Shown here: positions 15,967-21,626 of the stretch, piece after piece
Position numbering within the stretch: the first letter of the stretch is position 1
How the letters are laid out: the number at the start of each line of letters is the position of its first letter
Assembly: GCA_900763675.1 (NCBI GenBank)
Contig: CAAFLE010000052.1
Coordinates: 1-21,626 of the forward strand
Length of the DNA: 21,626 nt
Reading direction: 5' to 3'
Origin: an uncultured Oscillospiraceae bacterium
GTDB lineage: Bacteria; Bacillota; Clostridia; Oscillospirales; Oscillospiraceae
Program-made: the position numbers and the translations under genes
The notes under the pieces: model-generated
Seen by the model: only the letters and a program-made list of their open reading frames with translations
Told to the model about the DNA's origin: nothing
Databases searched by the model: none

Positions 15967-16002
15967 TGTCTGCATTATATTCCTATGATTTTCATCTGTC
16001 AA
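15967..16002 (-). promoter_or_regulatory. Consensus sigma-A promoter of the metNIQ leader transcript
   Basis: Minus strand: TTGACA (16002-15997), a 17-base spacer, TATAAT (15979-15974). This is a perfect match. The start near 15967 leaves only about 30 bases before the leader-peptide ATG, too short for a SAM riboswitch or T-box. Confidence 0.92.
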
Positions 16003-16035
16003 TAAGCCTTGACGATTTAAAGACGGAATCGGGGA

Positions 16036-16075
16036 AAAATACAAAACCCTTCCCGAACCCCGGGAAGGGTTTTGT
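16036..16075 (-). terminator. Intrinsic terminator after cysE
   Basis: ACAAAACCCTTCCCG (minus strand 16075-16061), a 5-base loop, CGGGAAGGGTTTTGT (16055-16041), then ATTTTT. The perfect 15-base-pair stem separates cysE from the metNIQ promoter. Confidence 0.92.
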
Positions 16076-16097
16076 GAATAATTATACCAATTTGCGC

Positions 16098-16970
16098 TTA
16101 AATGATCTTCGTTCCGCGCTCTTCCGCGGCGAGAACGGTACGTCCCGCCTCGATGGAATGCGTCAGCCACACGTTGCCGCCGATCACACAGCCGTCGCCG
16201 ATGTGCGTTGTGCCGCCGAGGATCGTCGCGCCGGCGTATACGATAACGTGGTTTCCGATGTCGGGGTGGCGCTTGATGCCCTTGACGGGATTGCCGTTTT
16301 CGTCCAGCTCAAAGCTCTTTGCGCCGAGCGTGACGCCCTGATAGAGCTTTACGTGTTCGCCGATGGTCGTCGTCTCGCCGATGACGACGCCGGTGCCGTG
16401 GTCAATGAAGAAATAATTGCCGATGGTCGCGCCGGGGTGAATGTCGATCCCGGTGATCTGATGGGCGTATTCGGTCATCATGCGCGGCAGCATGGGAATG
16501 CGCATCCGGTAGAGCCGGTGCGCCATGCGGTAGATGCTGATGGCTTCAAACGCGGGGTAGGCGAGCATGATCTCGTCGCAGCTGATTGCGGCGGGGTCGC
16601 CGTCGTAGGCGGCTTGGATGTCGGTTTCCAGACACGCCTTGATCTCCGGAATCTGTTCAAGAAAGCGCAGCACGACCTCGTCGATCTCGTCCTCGCTCCG
16701 CTCCGGCTGGAGCGTTGCCAGAATCTGCTCCAGCAGCTCTGCGGCGCTTTGGAGATTGTAGCTCACGGCAATGGCGGAGGCGGCGCTGCCGCGCCGGGAG
16801 GACGTGCCGAAAATGTGCGGATACATAGCGCTGCGCAGCAGCCCGATGAGCCGCACGACACGCTCCTTCATGCCGGGGCAGTTTTCCGGCGCTCCGTCCA
16901 TGCCGCCGGTCGAAATGAGCCGCTCGGTGATCTCGCGGATCGCCTGCTGGTGCAAAGAATCGTGCTTCAA
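16098..16970 (-). CDS. cysE: Serine O-acetyltransferase, EpsC/CysE type
   Basis: This enzyme transfers acetyl from acetyl-CoA to serine, the first step of cysteine synthesis. The C-terminal half is a left-handed beta-helix of hexapeptide repeats with the family core DIHPGATIGNYFFIDHGTGV, then VIGETTTIGEHVKLYQGVTLGA and KRHPDIGNHVIVYAGATILGG. The active-site histidines of the family fall in DHGTG and KRHPDIG. The N-terminal half is the helical region usual for the EpsC subgroup. The start is uncertain: TTG at 16970 (290 aa) has GAAAGG 12 bases upstream, while TTG at 17003 overlaps the stop of the upstream transporter and would give 301 aa. It is probably cotranscribed with that transporter and ends at a strong terminator. 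Confidence 0.93.
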   Translation of the reverse strand: MKHDSLHQQAIREITERLISTGGMDGAPENCPGMKERVVRLIGLLRSAMYPHIFGTSSRRGSAASAIAVSYNLQSAAELLEQILATLQPERSEDEIDEVVLRFLEQIPEIKACLETDIQAAYDGDPAAISCDEIMLAYPAFEAISIYRMAHRLYRMRIPMLPRMMTEYAHQITGIDIHPGATIGNYFFIDHGTGVVIGETTTIGEHVKLYQGVTLGAKSFELDENGNPVKGIKRHPDIGNHVIVYAGATILGGTTHIGDGCVIGGNVWLTHSIEAGRTVLAAEERGTKII

Positions 16971-16999
16971 GGAAAATTCCAGCCTTTCCGTTTGTGGTT

Positions 17000-18256
17000 T
17001 CAAAGAGATGGATATTCCGCGGCGATCTTTCTGCCGCGGCGGATGGAGACGATGAGCAGCGCACCCATCGAAAGCGTGAGGGCAAGCCCGTACCAGAGAC
17101 TGACGATGTATCCGCGCTGTCTGCCGAAACCGTCCACCATATAGCCTATGATCGCAATATTGACCGAGGTTCCGAGCGTGGACGCCATGGAACTGAACGG
17201 CAGGAGATCGCCGTAATCCCGGCTGCCGTAAACATCGCGGATGGCGACGGGGACCATAACGGTACTCACGCCCATGGAGCAGCCGTAGAGACACGAGCCG
17301 ATTATGCGTACCGGCAGCGAATCGACGAGCAGCAGAAGAAATCCCGCCGCTACGGTCAGCGTACCGGCGAAAAGCGCGATGCGCAGCCCGAACCGGTCGT
17401 AGAGCTGCCCGAGCAGCAGCTTGCTTGTCACGTTTCCCGCCATCGAGCAGGAGACCATCAGCGCCCCGGCGACGGAGCCGTAGCCAAAATAAATGCCGAG
17501 CGGGCTGAGATGCGCGTAGTACGAGCAGGTGAACGCCGCGAGCAGCCCCGCGAGGATCAACAGCCAGAAAGCGCTCTCGCGCTTTGCCCGCGCCGACGGC
17601 ACGCCGCCGAGCGGACAGCTTTCCCCGGCAAGGGCGGCGGCGTCCTCCGCGCCGTAGGGGCGGCAGCCGGCATCCTCCGGCGAGCGGCGCAGCAGAAAAA
17701 CAGACACCGGCAGCGTCATGAGAAGCGAGAGAATGCCGAATGCGAAAAATCCCACGCGCCAGCCGAAGGTGCGGATGATCGCGTTGCCGAGCGGGTTTCC
17801 GAGAACCCCGGCAAGCCCTGCGACCGCCGCGGAAATGCCGACGGCAAGTCCCGATTTCTTATAAAACCAGTTGCCGAGAATGAACGGCGCGGGATAGAAC
17901 ATGAGAAAGGCGCTTGCAAAGCCCTGAATGGCGCCGGCAATGTAGAAAGCGGACAACGTATGGAAAAGTCCCATCACGAAAACCGTGCCGGAGAATACAA
18001 GCGACGCGCCGCCGAGCAGAATGCGCGAATCGACCCGGCGGAAGAGCTTTCCGACGAACGGCAGCACAAAGCATGAGCATACGCCGAAAAAGAGAATGTA
18101 AAAGGAAAACGCCCCCATGCCGAAGCCGAGATCCTCAATGATCGGGTCATAGAAAATGCCGCGGCAGTTGTGGATGATGCCGAGCGTGCCGCCCTGCAAA
18201 AGACAGCAGCCGACGAGCATCCACCATGCTCTGTGGATATGCGGCTTTTTCTGCAT
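17000..18256 (-). CDS. MFS transporter, OxlT-like (copy 1)
   Basis: The 418-residue membrane protein has about 12 helices and the layout of the oxalate/formate antiporter and monocarboxylate group of the major facilitator superfamily. It starts MQKKPHIHRAWWMLVGCCLL and includes FYPAPFILGNWFYKKSGLAVGI in the first half. A hydrophilic loop near the middle is followed by the second six-helix half. The ATG at 18256 is chosen because GAGGAGA sits in front; a longer frame to 18337 would start inside the promoter. It is a paralog of the transporter at 18368-19636. cysE follows 29 bases after the stop with no terminator between, so a link to sulfur or carboxylate supply is possible. The substrate is unknown. 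Confidence 0.9.
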   Translation of the reverse strand: MQKKPHIHRAWWMLVGCCLLQGGTLGIIHNCRGIFYDPIIEDLGFGMGAFSFYILFFGVCSCFVLPFVGKLFRRVDSRILLGGASLVFSGTVFVMGLFHTLSAFYIAGAIQGFASAFLMFYPAPFILGNWFYKKSGLAVGISAAVAGLAGVLGNPLGNAIIRTFGWRVGFFAFGILSLLMTLPVSVFLLRRSPEDAGCRPYGAEDAAALAGESCPLGGVPSARAKRESAFWLLILAGLLAAFTCSYYAHLSPLGIYFGYGSVAGALMVSCSMAGNVTSKLLLGQLYDRFGLRIALFAGTLTVAAGFLLLLVDSLPVRIIGSCLYGCSMGVSTVMVPVAIRDVYGSRDYGDLLPFSSMASTLGTSVNIAIIGYMVDGFGRQRGYIVSLWYGLALTLSMGALLIVSIRRGRKIAAEYPSL

Positions 18257-18288
18257 CGTTCCGTCTCCTCTATGTTTTTTCGCGCCAA

Positions 18289-18335
18289 GCGTCGATTCAC
18301 GGAGGAAAACTGCGTTTGCCCCTGTCAATCGACGC
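18289..18335 (-). promoter_or_regulatory. Dyad at the 5' end of the MFS copy 1 transcript
   Basis: GCGTCGATT (minus strand 18335-18327) and AATCGACGC (18297-18289) form a perfect 9-base inverted repeat starting directly after the -10 box. The enclosed 29 bases include TTTTCCTCC (18309-18301), which could pair with the ribosome site GAGGAGA (18270-18264). It may be an operator or an mRNA switch; I do not recognise a known riboswitch. Confidence 0.55.
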
Positions 18336-18366
18336 AAAGTATAGCATTTTGCGGAATCGGTGTCAA
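18331..18366 (-). promoter_or_regulatory. Promoter of MFS copy 1 (and probably cysE)
   Basis: Minus strand: TTGACA (18366-18361), a 17-base spacer, TATACT (18343-18338). The -35 box begins one base after the stop codon of the upstream MFS gene, so copy 1 has its own promoter but may also receive read-through. Confidence 0.85.
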
Positions 18367-18367
18367 A

Positions 18368-19636
18368 TCATTGCGGAGAGGAAACGGCGTCATATTTTGA
18401 GCGCAGCCGCCGCCCGCCGCGGACGGCGACGGCATACAAAACTGCGAGCAGCGCCAGCATACAAAGAACAATGACGAAACTGAGAAAATAGCCGCGCTGG
18501 GCGCCGAAGGCATCGACCATCACGCCGCCGAACAGCAGCGCGAGCGAGTTTCCAAACGTCATAAATAGCGTATTGTAAGAGAGAAGCTCGCCGTAATCGC
18601 GCAGTCCGAATACATCCTTGATTACGAGCGGCGTCGCTACGTTGTTCGTTCCCATGGCGCTTCCGAAAAGAAACGCGCCGATGACGCGGACCGGAACGGA
18701 GTCGATCAGCAGCAGCGCACAGCCCAGCGCCGACGCGCCGACGCCGAATATGAGCGCCCGGCGGAGCCCTAAGTGGTCATACAGAATACCGAGCAGGTTT
18801 TTGCTCAGAACGTTCCCCGCCATCGAGCAGGAAACGAGCAGCGCTCCGATGCGTGCGCCGTAGCCGTAGCTGATGCCCATCGGGCTGATGTGCGCGTTGA
18901 ATGAACCTGCCGACGTGATGAGCAGCGTTCCGAAAACGATCATCCAGAAATAGACGCTGCGCTTTGCCGCCTGCGCCGGAACGCCCTTCGCCGGCGCACC
19001 GGCGGCTGCCGTTTCGGGAGCGCCTTCCTGCCCGTAGGGCAGAAGTCCCGCGTCTGCCGGGCGCAGCCGCAGAAGAAACACGGAAACCGGGACGAGCATG
19101 AGAAAGACGGCGACGCCGAAAAAGAAGTACCCGCCGCGCCAGCCGAAGCGCTCGATCACGGCGTTGCCGATGGGATTGAAGAGAATGCCAATTACGCCGG
19201 AAAACGACGAGCAGATTCCGACGGCAAGCCCGGATTTTTTATAAAACCAGTTGCCGAGAATGAACGGCGCGGGATAAAACATGAGAAACGCGCCGGATAT
19301 GCCCTGTACAACGCCGGCAATCTGGAAAAAGAGAATGGAGTCGGCAAAGCCCATGGAAAAAACGGACCCGGAAAACAGCAGCCCCGCTCCGCCGAGCAGA
19401 AGCCGCGAGTCGATACGCTCAAACATACGCGACACGAACGGCATTACGATGCATCCGCAAACCGCCGATACGAACATATAAAGCGTGAACGAACTCATGG
19501 AAAAGCCAAGATCGGACGTAACGGGAGAAATGAAGATGCCGCGGCAGTTGTTGACGAGACCCATAGCGCCGCCCTGCAAAAGACAGCAGCCGGCGAGCAT
19601 ATACCATGCGCGGTGAATATGGCGGGTTTGCTTCAT
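18368..19636 (-). CDS. MFS transporter, OxlT-like (copy 2)
   Basis: The 422-residue MFS transporter has about 12 helices and is clearly paralogous to copy 1. It shares IHRAW.ML.GCCLLQGG near the N-terminus and FYPAPFILGNWFYKKSGLAVGI further on; 38 bases are identical in the two genes (17859-17896 and 19239-19276). The start ATG at 19636 has AGGGAG 8 bases upstream and gives MKQTRHIHRAWYML; a TTG six codons earlier would overlap the ribosome site. It is divergent from the flavoprotein gene at 19793, which suggests a shared function, for instance uptake or exchange of an organic acid that the flavoprotein reduces. No terminator is visible between it and copy 1. Confidence 0.9.
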   Translation of the reverse strand: MKQTRHIHRAWYMLAGCCLLQGGAMGLVNNCRGIFISPVTSDLGFSMSSFTLYMFVSAVCGCIVMPFVSRMFERIDSRLLLGGAGLLFSGSVFSMGFADSILFFQIAGVVQGISGAFLMFYPAPFILGNWFYKKSGLAVGICSSFSGVIGILFNPIGNAVIERFGWRGGYFFFGVAVFLMLVPVSVFLLRLRPADAGLLPYGQEGAPETAAAGAPAKGVPAQAAKRSVYFWMIVFGTLLITSAGSFNAHISPMGISYGYGARIGALLVSCSMAGNVLSKNLLGILYDHLGLRRALIFGVGASALGCALLLIDSVPVRVIGAFLFGSAMGTNNVATPLVIKDVFGLRDYGELLSYNTLFMTFGNSLALLFGGVMVDAFGAQRGYFLSFVIVLCMLALLAVLYAVAVRGGRRLRSKYDAVSSPQ

Positions 19637-19673
19637 GAGATGAACTCCCTGCAATCTATTTTATTTTCCTGCT

Positions 19674-19709
19674 ACATCGTAGAATATCATCTCATAAACG
19701 TGGTGTCAA
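19674..19709 (-). promoter_or_regulatory. Promoter of MFS copy 2
   Basis: Minus strand: TTGACA (19709-19704), a 17-base spacer, TATTCT (19686-19681). The -35 regions of both MFS genes share TTTGACACC. The start would be near 19674, about 38 bases before the ATG. Confidence 0.8.
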
Positions 19710-19792
19710 ATGCTCTTCGGCGATGGAATTCCAGGTGTACGGGTTGCTTTTGAAGCAGGATATGGTATATTCCATGTAAAGGAGTGAGGAAT

Positions 19793-21274
19793 ATGACAAC
19801 TTATTTTGACTATAAAACAGAGCAGCGCTGCGACGTGCTTGTGATCGGCGGCGGACTTGCGGGTATGTATTCCGCTATTTCGGCGGCATCGTCTGGCGCA
19901 CGGGTAAGGCTTATCTGCAAGAGCAAAACCGGCGGCTCCGGGAACTCAGTGGTTGCCATGTCGGTGCACCGCTTTGCGCCTGACGCTCCCGGTCTGCGCG
20001 AGGATTACCGCCGGCAGTTTCTTGCCTCCGGCGCCGAGGAGCAGGATGAGGAGGTTGCGGCGTTTTTCGTGGACCACGCCGCTGCGGCGATGGAACGGCT
20101 GCGCTCGCTCGGTCTGCCGCTCGAGTACCGGACGCTTTCGGAAAACGGGAAAGAATATCCCTATCTTGCCTGCTGCTCTCCCAAGCGGGGACGCATTCTC
20201 ACCGCTGCCGTCCGCGAAAAGCTGCGAGCATATCCCGGCATCATCGTGGAGGACGGAGTGACCGTCTGCGACATTCTGACCGAAAACAACCGCGCTCAGG
20301 GCGTTCTGGCACTCCGCGGCGAGGAAATGCGCGTGTATCCGGCAAAGGCAGTAATCCTCTGCTGCGGCGGCGCGGGCAGCGTGTATGCCGCGACCAGCAA
20401 TACGCGGGACATTTCCGGCGACGGATACGCCATGGCGGCTCGGTGCGGACTGCCGCTGCGTGGCATGGAGTTTATTCAGTTTTATCCTTACCGCATCAAT
20501 TCACCCCGGCGGGCGGACATCTTCCCGGATCTTTTCGACCATGGAGCGGTTCTTCGCAACGAAAAGGGCGAGCGTTTTATGGACCGCGACCAATATCCGA
20601 AGAAGGAACTCGAAAACCGCGACGTTGTGGCGCGTGCCGAGTTTGCCGAAAAGGAGGTGCGGCTCGACCTCTCCGGCTGCGATAAGGCATTTCTTGAGCG
20701 CGAATGCCCGAACATCGCCCGCATAGCACGCGATTTTCCGGATAAGCCGCTGCTCATCCGCCCCGTGGCGCATTTTTTCATGGGCGGTGTGCCGCTGCGC
20801 ACCGACTGCTCCACGGACGTTGCGGGGCTTTATGCCTGCGGCGAGGTTACCGGCGGACTGCACGGAGCGAACCGTCTTGCCGGGAGCGCACTGACCGAAA
20901 CGGTTGTATTCGGTGAAATTGCGGGGAAGAGCGCGGCGGGATATACCTCTGCCGCTGCCGACATACCGGAAAGCGCTACGGCGGTGCAGCACATTCTTTC
21001 GTCTTATCCGCCGCTCGGCGCGGATTCGCTTCGCGATTTGCGCAGCGATCTTCGGGAGACCATGCAGAGGGATGTCTCCGTCATCCGCACAAAAGCGGGA
21101 CTGGAAGCCGCGCTCAACGAGATTGAGAAAATCCAAACCACGCTGAAGCAGCGCCGCCCGGCGTCTTACACCGAATGGAACGAGCTTCGCAATATGCTCC
21201 TTACGGCGGAGCGTGTAACACGCGCCGCTCTTGCGCGAAAGGAGAGTGTCGGCGCTCATTGCCGAACCGACTAA
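19793..21274 (+). CDS. FAD-dependent fumarate reductase/L-aspartate oxidase-like flavoprotein
   Basis: The 493-residue product is a member of the FrdA/SdhA/NadB flavoprotein superfamily. It has an N-terminal dinucleotide-binding motif, VLVIGGGLAG (15-24), and a conserved GDGYAMAARCGLPLRGMEFIQ region (209-229). It also has the ENRDVVAR segment (274-281), where related enzymes keep a catalytic arginine, PVAHFFMGGV (324-333), and the C-terminal FAD-binding LYACGEVTGGLHGANRLAGS (346-365). There is no signal peptide and no FMN-binding or cytochrome domain, so it should be cytoplasmic. The ATG at 19793 lies 8 bases after AAAGGAG; a GTG at 19784 would start inside that site. No iron-sulfur or membrane subunit genes follow. 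The acceptor could be fumarate, aspartate or another enoate; the divergent MFS transporter may supply it. Confidence 0.88.
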   Translation: MTTYFDYKTEQRCDVLVIGGGLAGMYSAISAASSGARVRLICKSKTGGSGNSVVAMSVHRFAPDAPGLREDYRRQFLASGAEEQDEEVAAFFVDHAAAAMERLRSLGLPLEYRTLSENGKEYPYLACCSPKRGRILTAAVREKLRAYPGIIVEDGVTVCDILTENNRAQGVLALRGEEMRVYPAKAVILCCGGAGSVYAATSNTRDISGDGYAMAARCGLPLRGMEFIQFYPYRINSPRRADIFPDLFDHGAVLRNEKGERFMDRDQYPKKELENRDVVARAEFAEKEVRLDLSGCDKAFLERECPNIARIARDFPDKPLLIRPVAHFFMGGVPLRTDCSTDVAGLYACGEVTGGLHGANRLAGSALTETVVFGEIAGKSAAGYTSAAADIPESATAVQHILSSYPPLGADSLRDLRSDLRETMQRDVSVIRTKAGLEAALNEIEKIQTTLKQRRPASYTEWNELRNMLLTAERVTRAALARKESVGAHCRTD

Positions 21275-21284
21275 TCCATACAAG

Positions 21285-21419
21285 GAGTACAGCGTGTCAG
21301 AGGTAATGGGATGCCTGAAGGGAAAGAGCAGCCTGATGAACTTTGACCGGCATGCGAATCTGAAGTACAAGCACGGGAACCGGCATTCCTGGTGCCGCGG
21401 CTACTATGTGGACACGGTA
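21285..21419 (+). pseudogene. IS200-type transposase (tnpA) fragment, truncated at both ends
   Basis: From Tyr codon 21288 to 21419, 44 codons read YSVSEVMGCLKGKSSL through FDRHANLKYKHGNRHSWCRGYYVDTV, a well-known internal stretch of IS200/IS605-family TnpA transposases (roughly residues 73-116 of about 150). The N-terminal half with the HUH motif and the C-terminal part with the catalytic tyrosine region are missing. The frame then runs into unrelated sequence at 21420. The fragment begins about 10 bases after the flavoprotein stop. It has Cys and Asn substitutions compared with the usual sequence, in line with decay. It cannot be active. Confidence 0.85.
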
Positions 21420-21448
21420 GCGTCGATTGACAAGGGCACACGCGGTTC
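21420..21448 (+). repeat. 29-base block shared with the MFS copy 1 leader
   Basis: GCGTCGATTGACAAGGGCAC and the following 9 bases match the minus strand at 18335-18307 in 25 of 29 positions. It starts exactly where the tnpA similarity stops. Confidence 0.6.
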
Positions 21449-21523
21449 TGCCGGGCGGAAATTCCCTCATGCTGCGTCAAAGCCCTTGAGAATACACAAA
21501 GTATTCTCTGCGGTCTTTTCCTT
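21431..21523 (+). other. Non-coding region with nested inverted repeats after the tnpA fragment
   Basis: CAAGGGC (21431-21437) pairs with GCCCTTG (21482-21488) around a 44-base loop, and GAGAATAC (21488-21495), ACAAA, GTATTCTC (21501-21508) forms a perfect hairpin followed by a weak T-rich tract. It could be the end structure of the lost IS element or a weak terminator. I see no gene from 21420 to the window end. Confidence 0.5.
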
Positions 21524-21607
21524 GTCTGCGAGCATTTCTGCTCCGGCAGAACTGCTTCGCATCGGACAGCCTTGGATTTTCGAGGGATTTTTGTTCTTTT
21601 GGACGCA

Positions 21608-21625
21608 GGCGGGCTGACGCCCGCC
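21608..21625. repeat. GC-rich hairpin at the window end
   Basis: GGCGGGC, loop TGAC, GCCCGCC is a perfect 7-base-pair stem. It is cut off by the window end, so any T-run or repeat context cannot be judged. Confidence 0.55.
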
Positions 21626-21626
21626 A

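Noticed and set aside
15729..16002. SAM riboswitch or methionine T-box upstream of metN
   Set aside because: Only about 30 bases lie between the predicted start site and the leader ORF. I see no T-box motif, and the remaining sequence is accounted for by the ORF and hairpins.
14922..17144. 740-codon plus-strand frame spanning metN, the leader region and cysE
   Set aside because: It is antisense to recognised genes and crosses two terminators and a promoter, so it is a shadow frame.
19744..19771. TTGCTT-N16-TATATT as promoter of the flavoprotein gene
   Set aside because: Weak boxes, and the predicted start would fall on the ribosome site itself. It may be real but is too weak to list.

Overview
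The window is about 21.6 kb of GC-rich (high fifties percent by eye) bacterial chromosome. It most resembles an anaerobic gut Firmicute of the Clostridia, Oscillospiraceae-like. Pointers are strong AGGAGG ribosome sites, sigma-A promoters of the TTGACA-N17-TATAAT type, lipoprotein signals of the LAAC type, a metNIQ transporter, a YqeC protein, an EpsC-type serine acetyltransferase, a TRIC-type channel and an IS200-type tnpA remnant. This placement is inferred from gene content, not from a marker gene.

Left part (1-7240). A cysteine-rich conserved hypothetical gene on the plus strand converges, at a bidirectional terminator, with a five-gene minus-strand operon. In order of transcription the operon encodes a Tet(M)-like ribosomal GTPase fused to a YacP/Rae1-like NYN nuclease domain, a membrane-anchored polysaccharide deacetylase, a TRIC-family channel, YqeC and an iron-containing alcohol dehydrogenase. 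Its promoter (7212-7240) lies back to back with that of the next operon.

Middle (7241-13166). A plus-strand ABC importer operon (lipoprotein, fused double permease, ATPase) of the ferric/AfuA-FbpABC type has a consensus promoter, a small hairpin in its 5' leader, and a terminator-like hairpin plus a long palindrome after the binding-protein gene. It is followed by a DUF11-like repeat protein without a secretion signal and by a ProX-type Ala-tRNA(Pro) deacylase with its own promoter.

Sulfur region (13131-18366). On the minus strand lie an OxlT-like MFS transporter, a serine acetyltransferase 29 bases behind it, a terminator, and then the methionine importer metN-metI-metQ. Between cysE and metN is the most striking item in the window: a consensus promoter, a short 5' leader with a strong ribosome site, an unannotated 37-residue ORF with 9 Met and 2 Cys (8 of the Met between residues 8 and 20), competing hairpins, and an intrinsic terminator just before metN. 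This has the layout of a leader-peptide transcription attenuator reading methionine supply. I see no room for a SAM riboswitch or T-box there.

Right end (18368-21626). A second, paralogous OxlT-like transporter is divergent from a cytoplasmic fumarate-reductase/NadB-like flavoprotein. The window closes with a 44-codon tnpA fragment that joins exactly to a 29-base block also found (25/29) at the 5' end of the first MFS transcript, followed by small hairpins.
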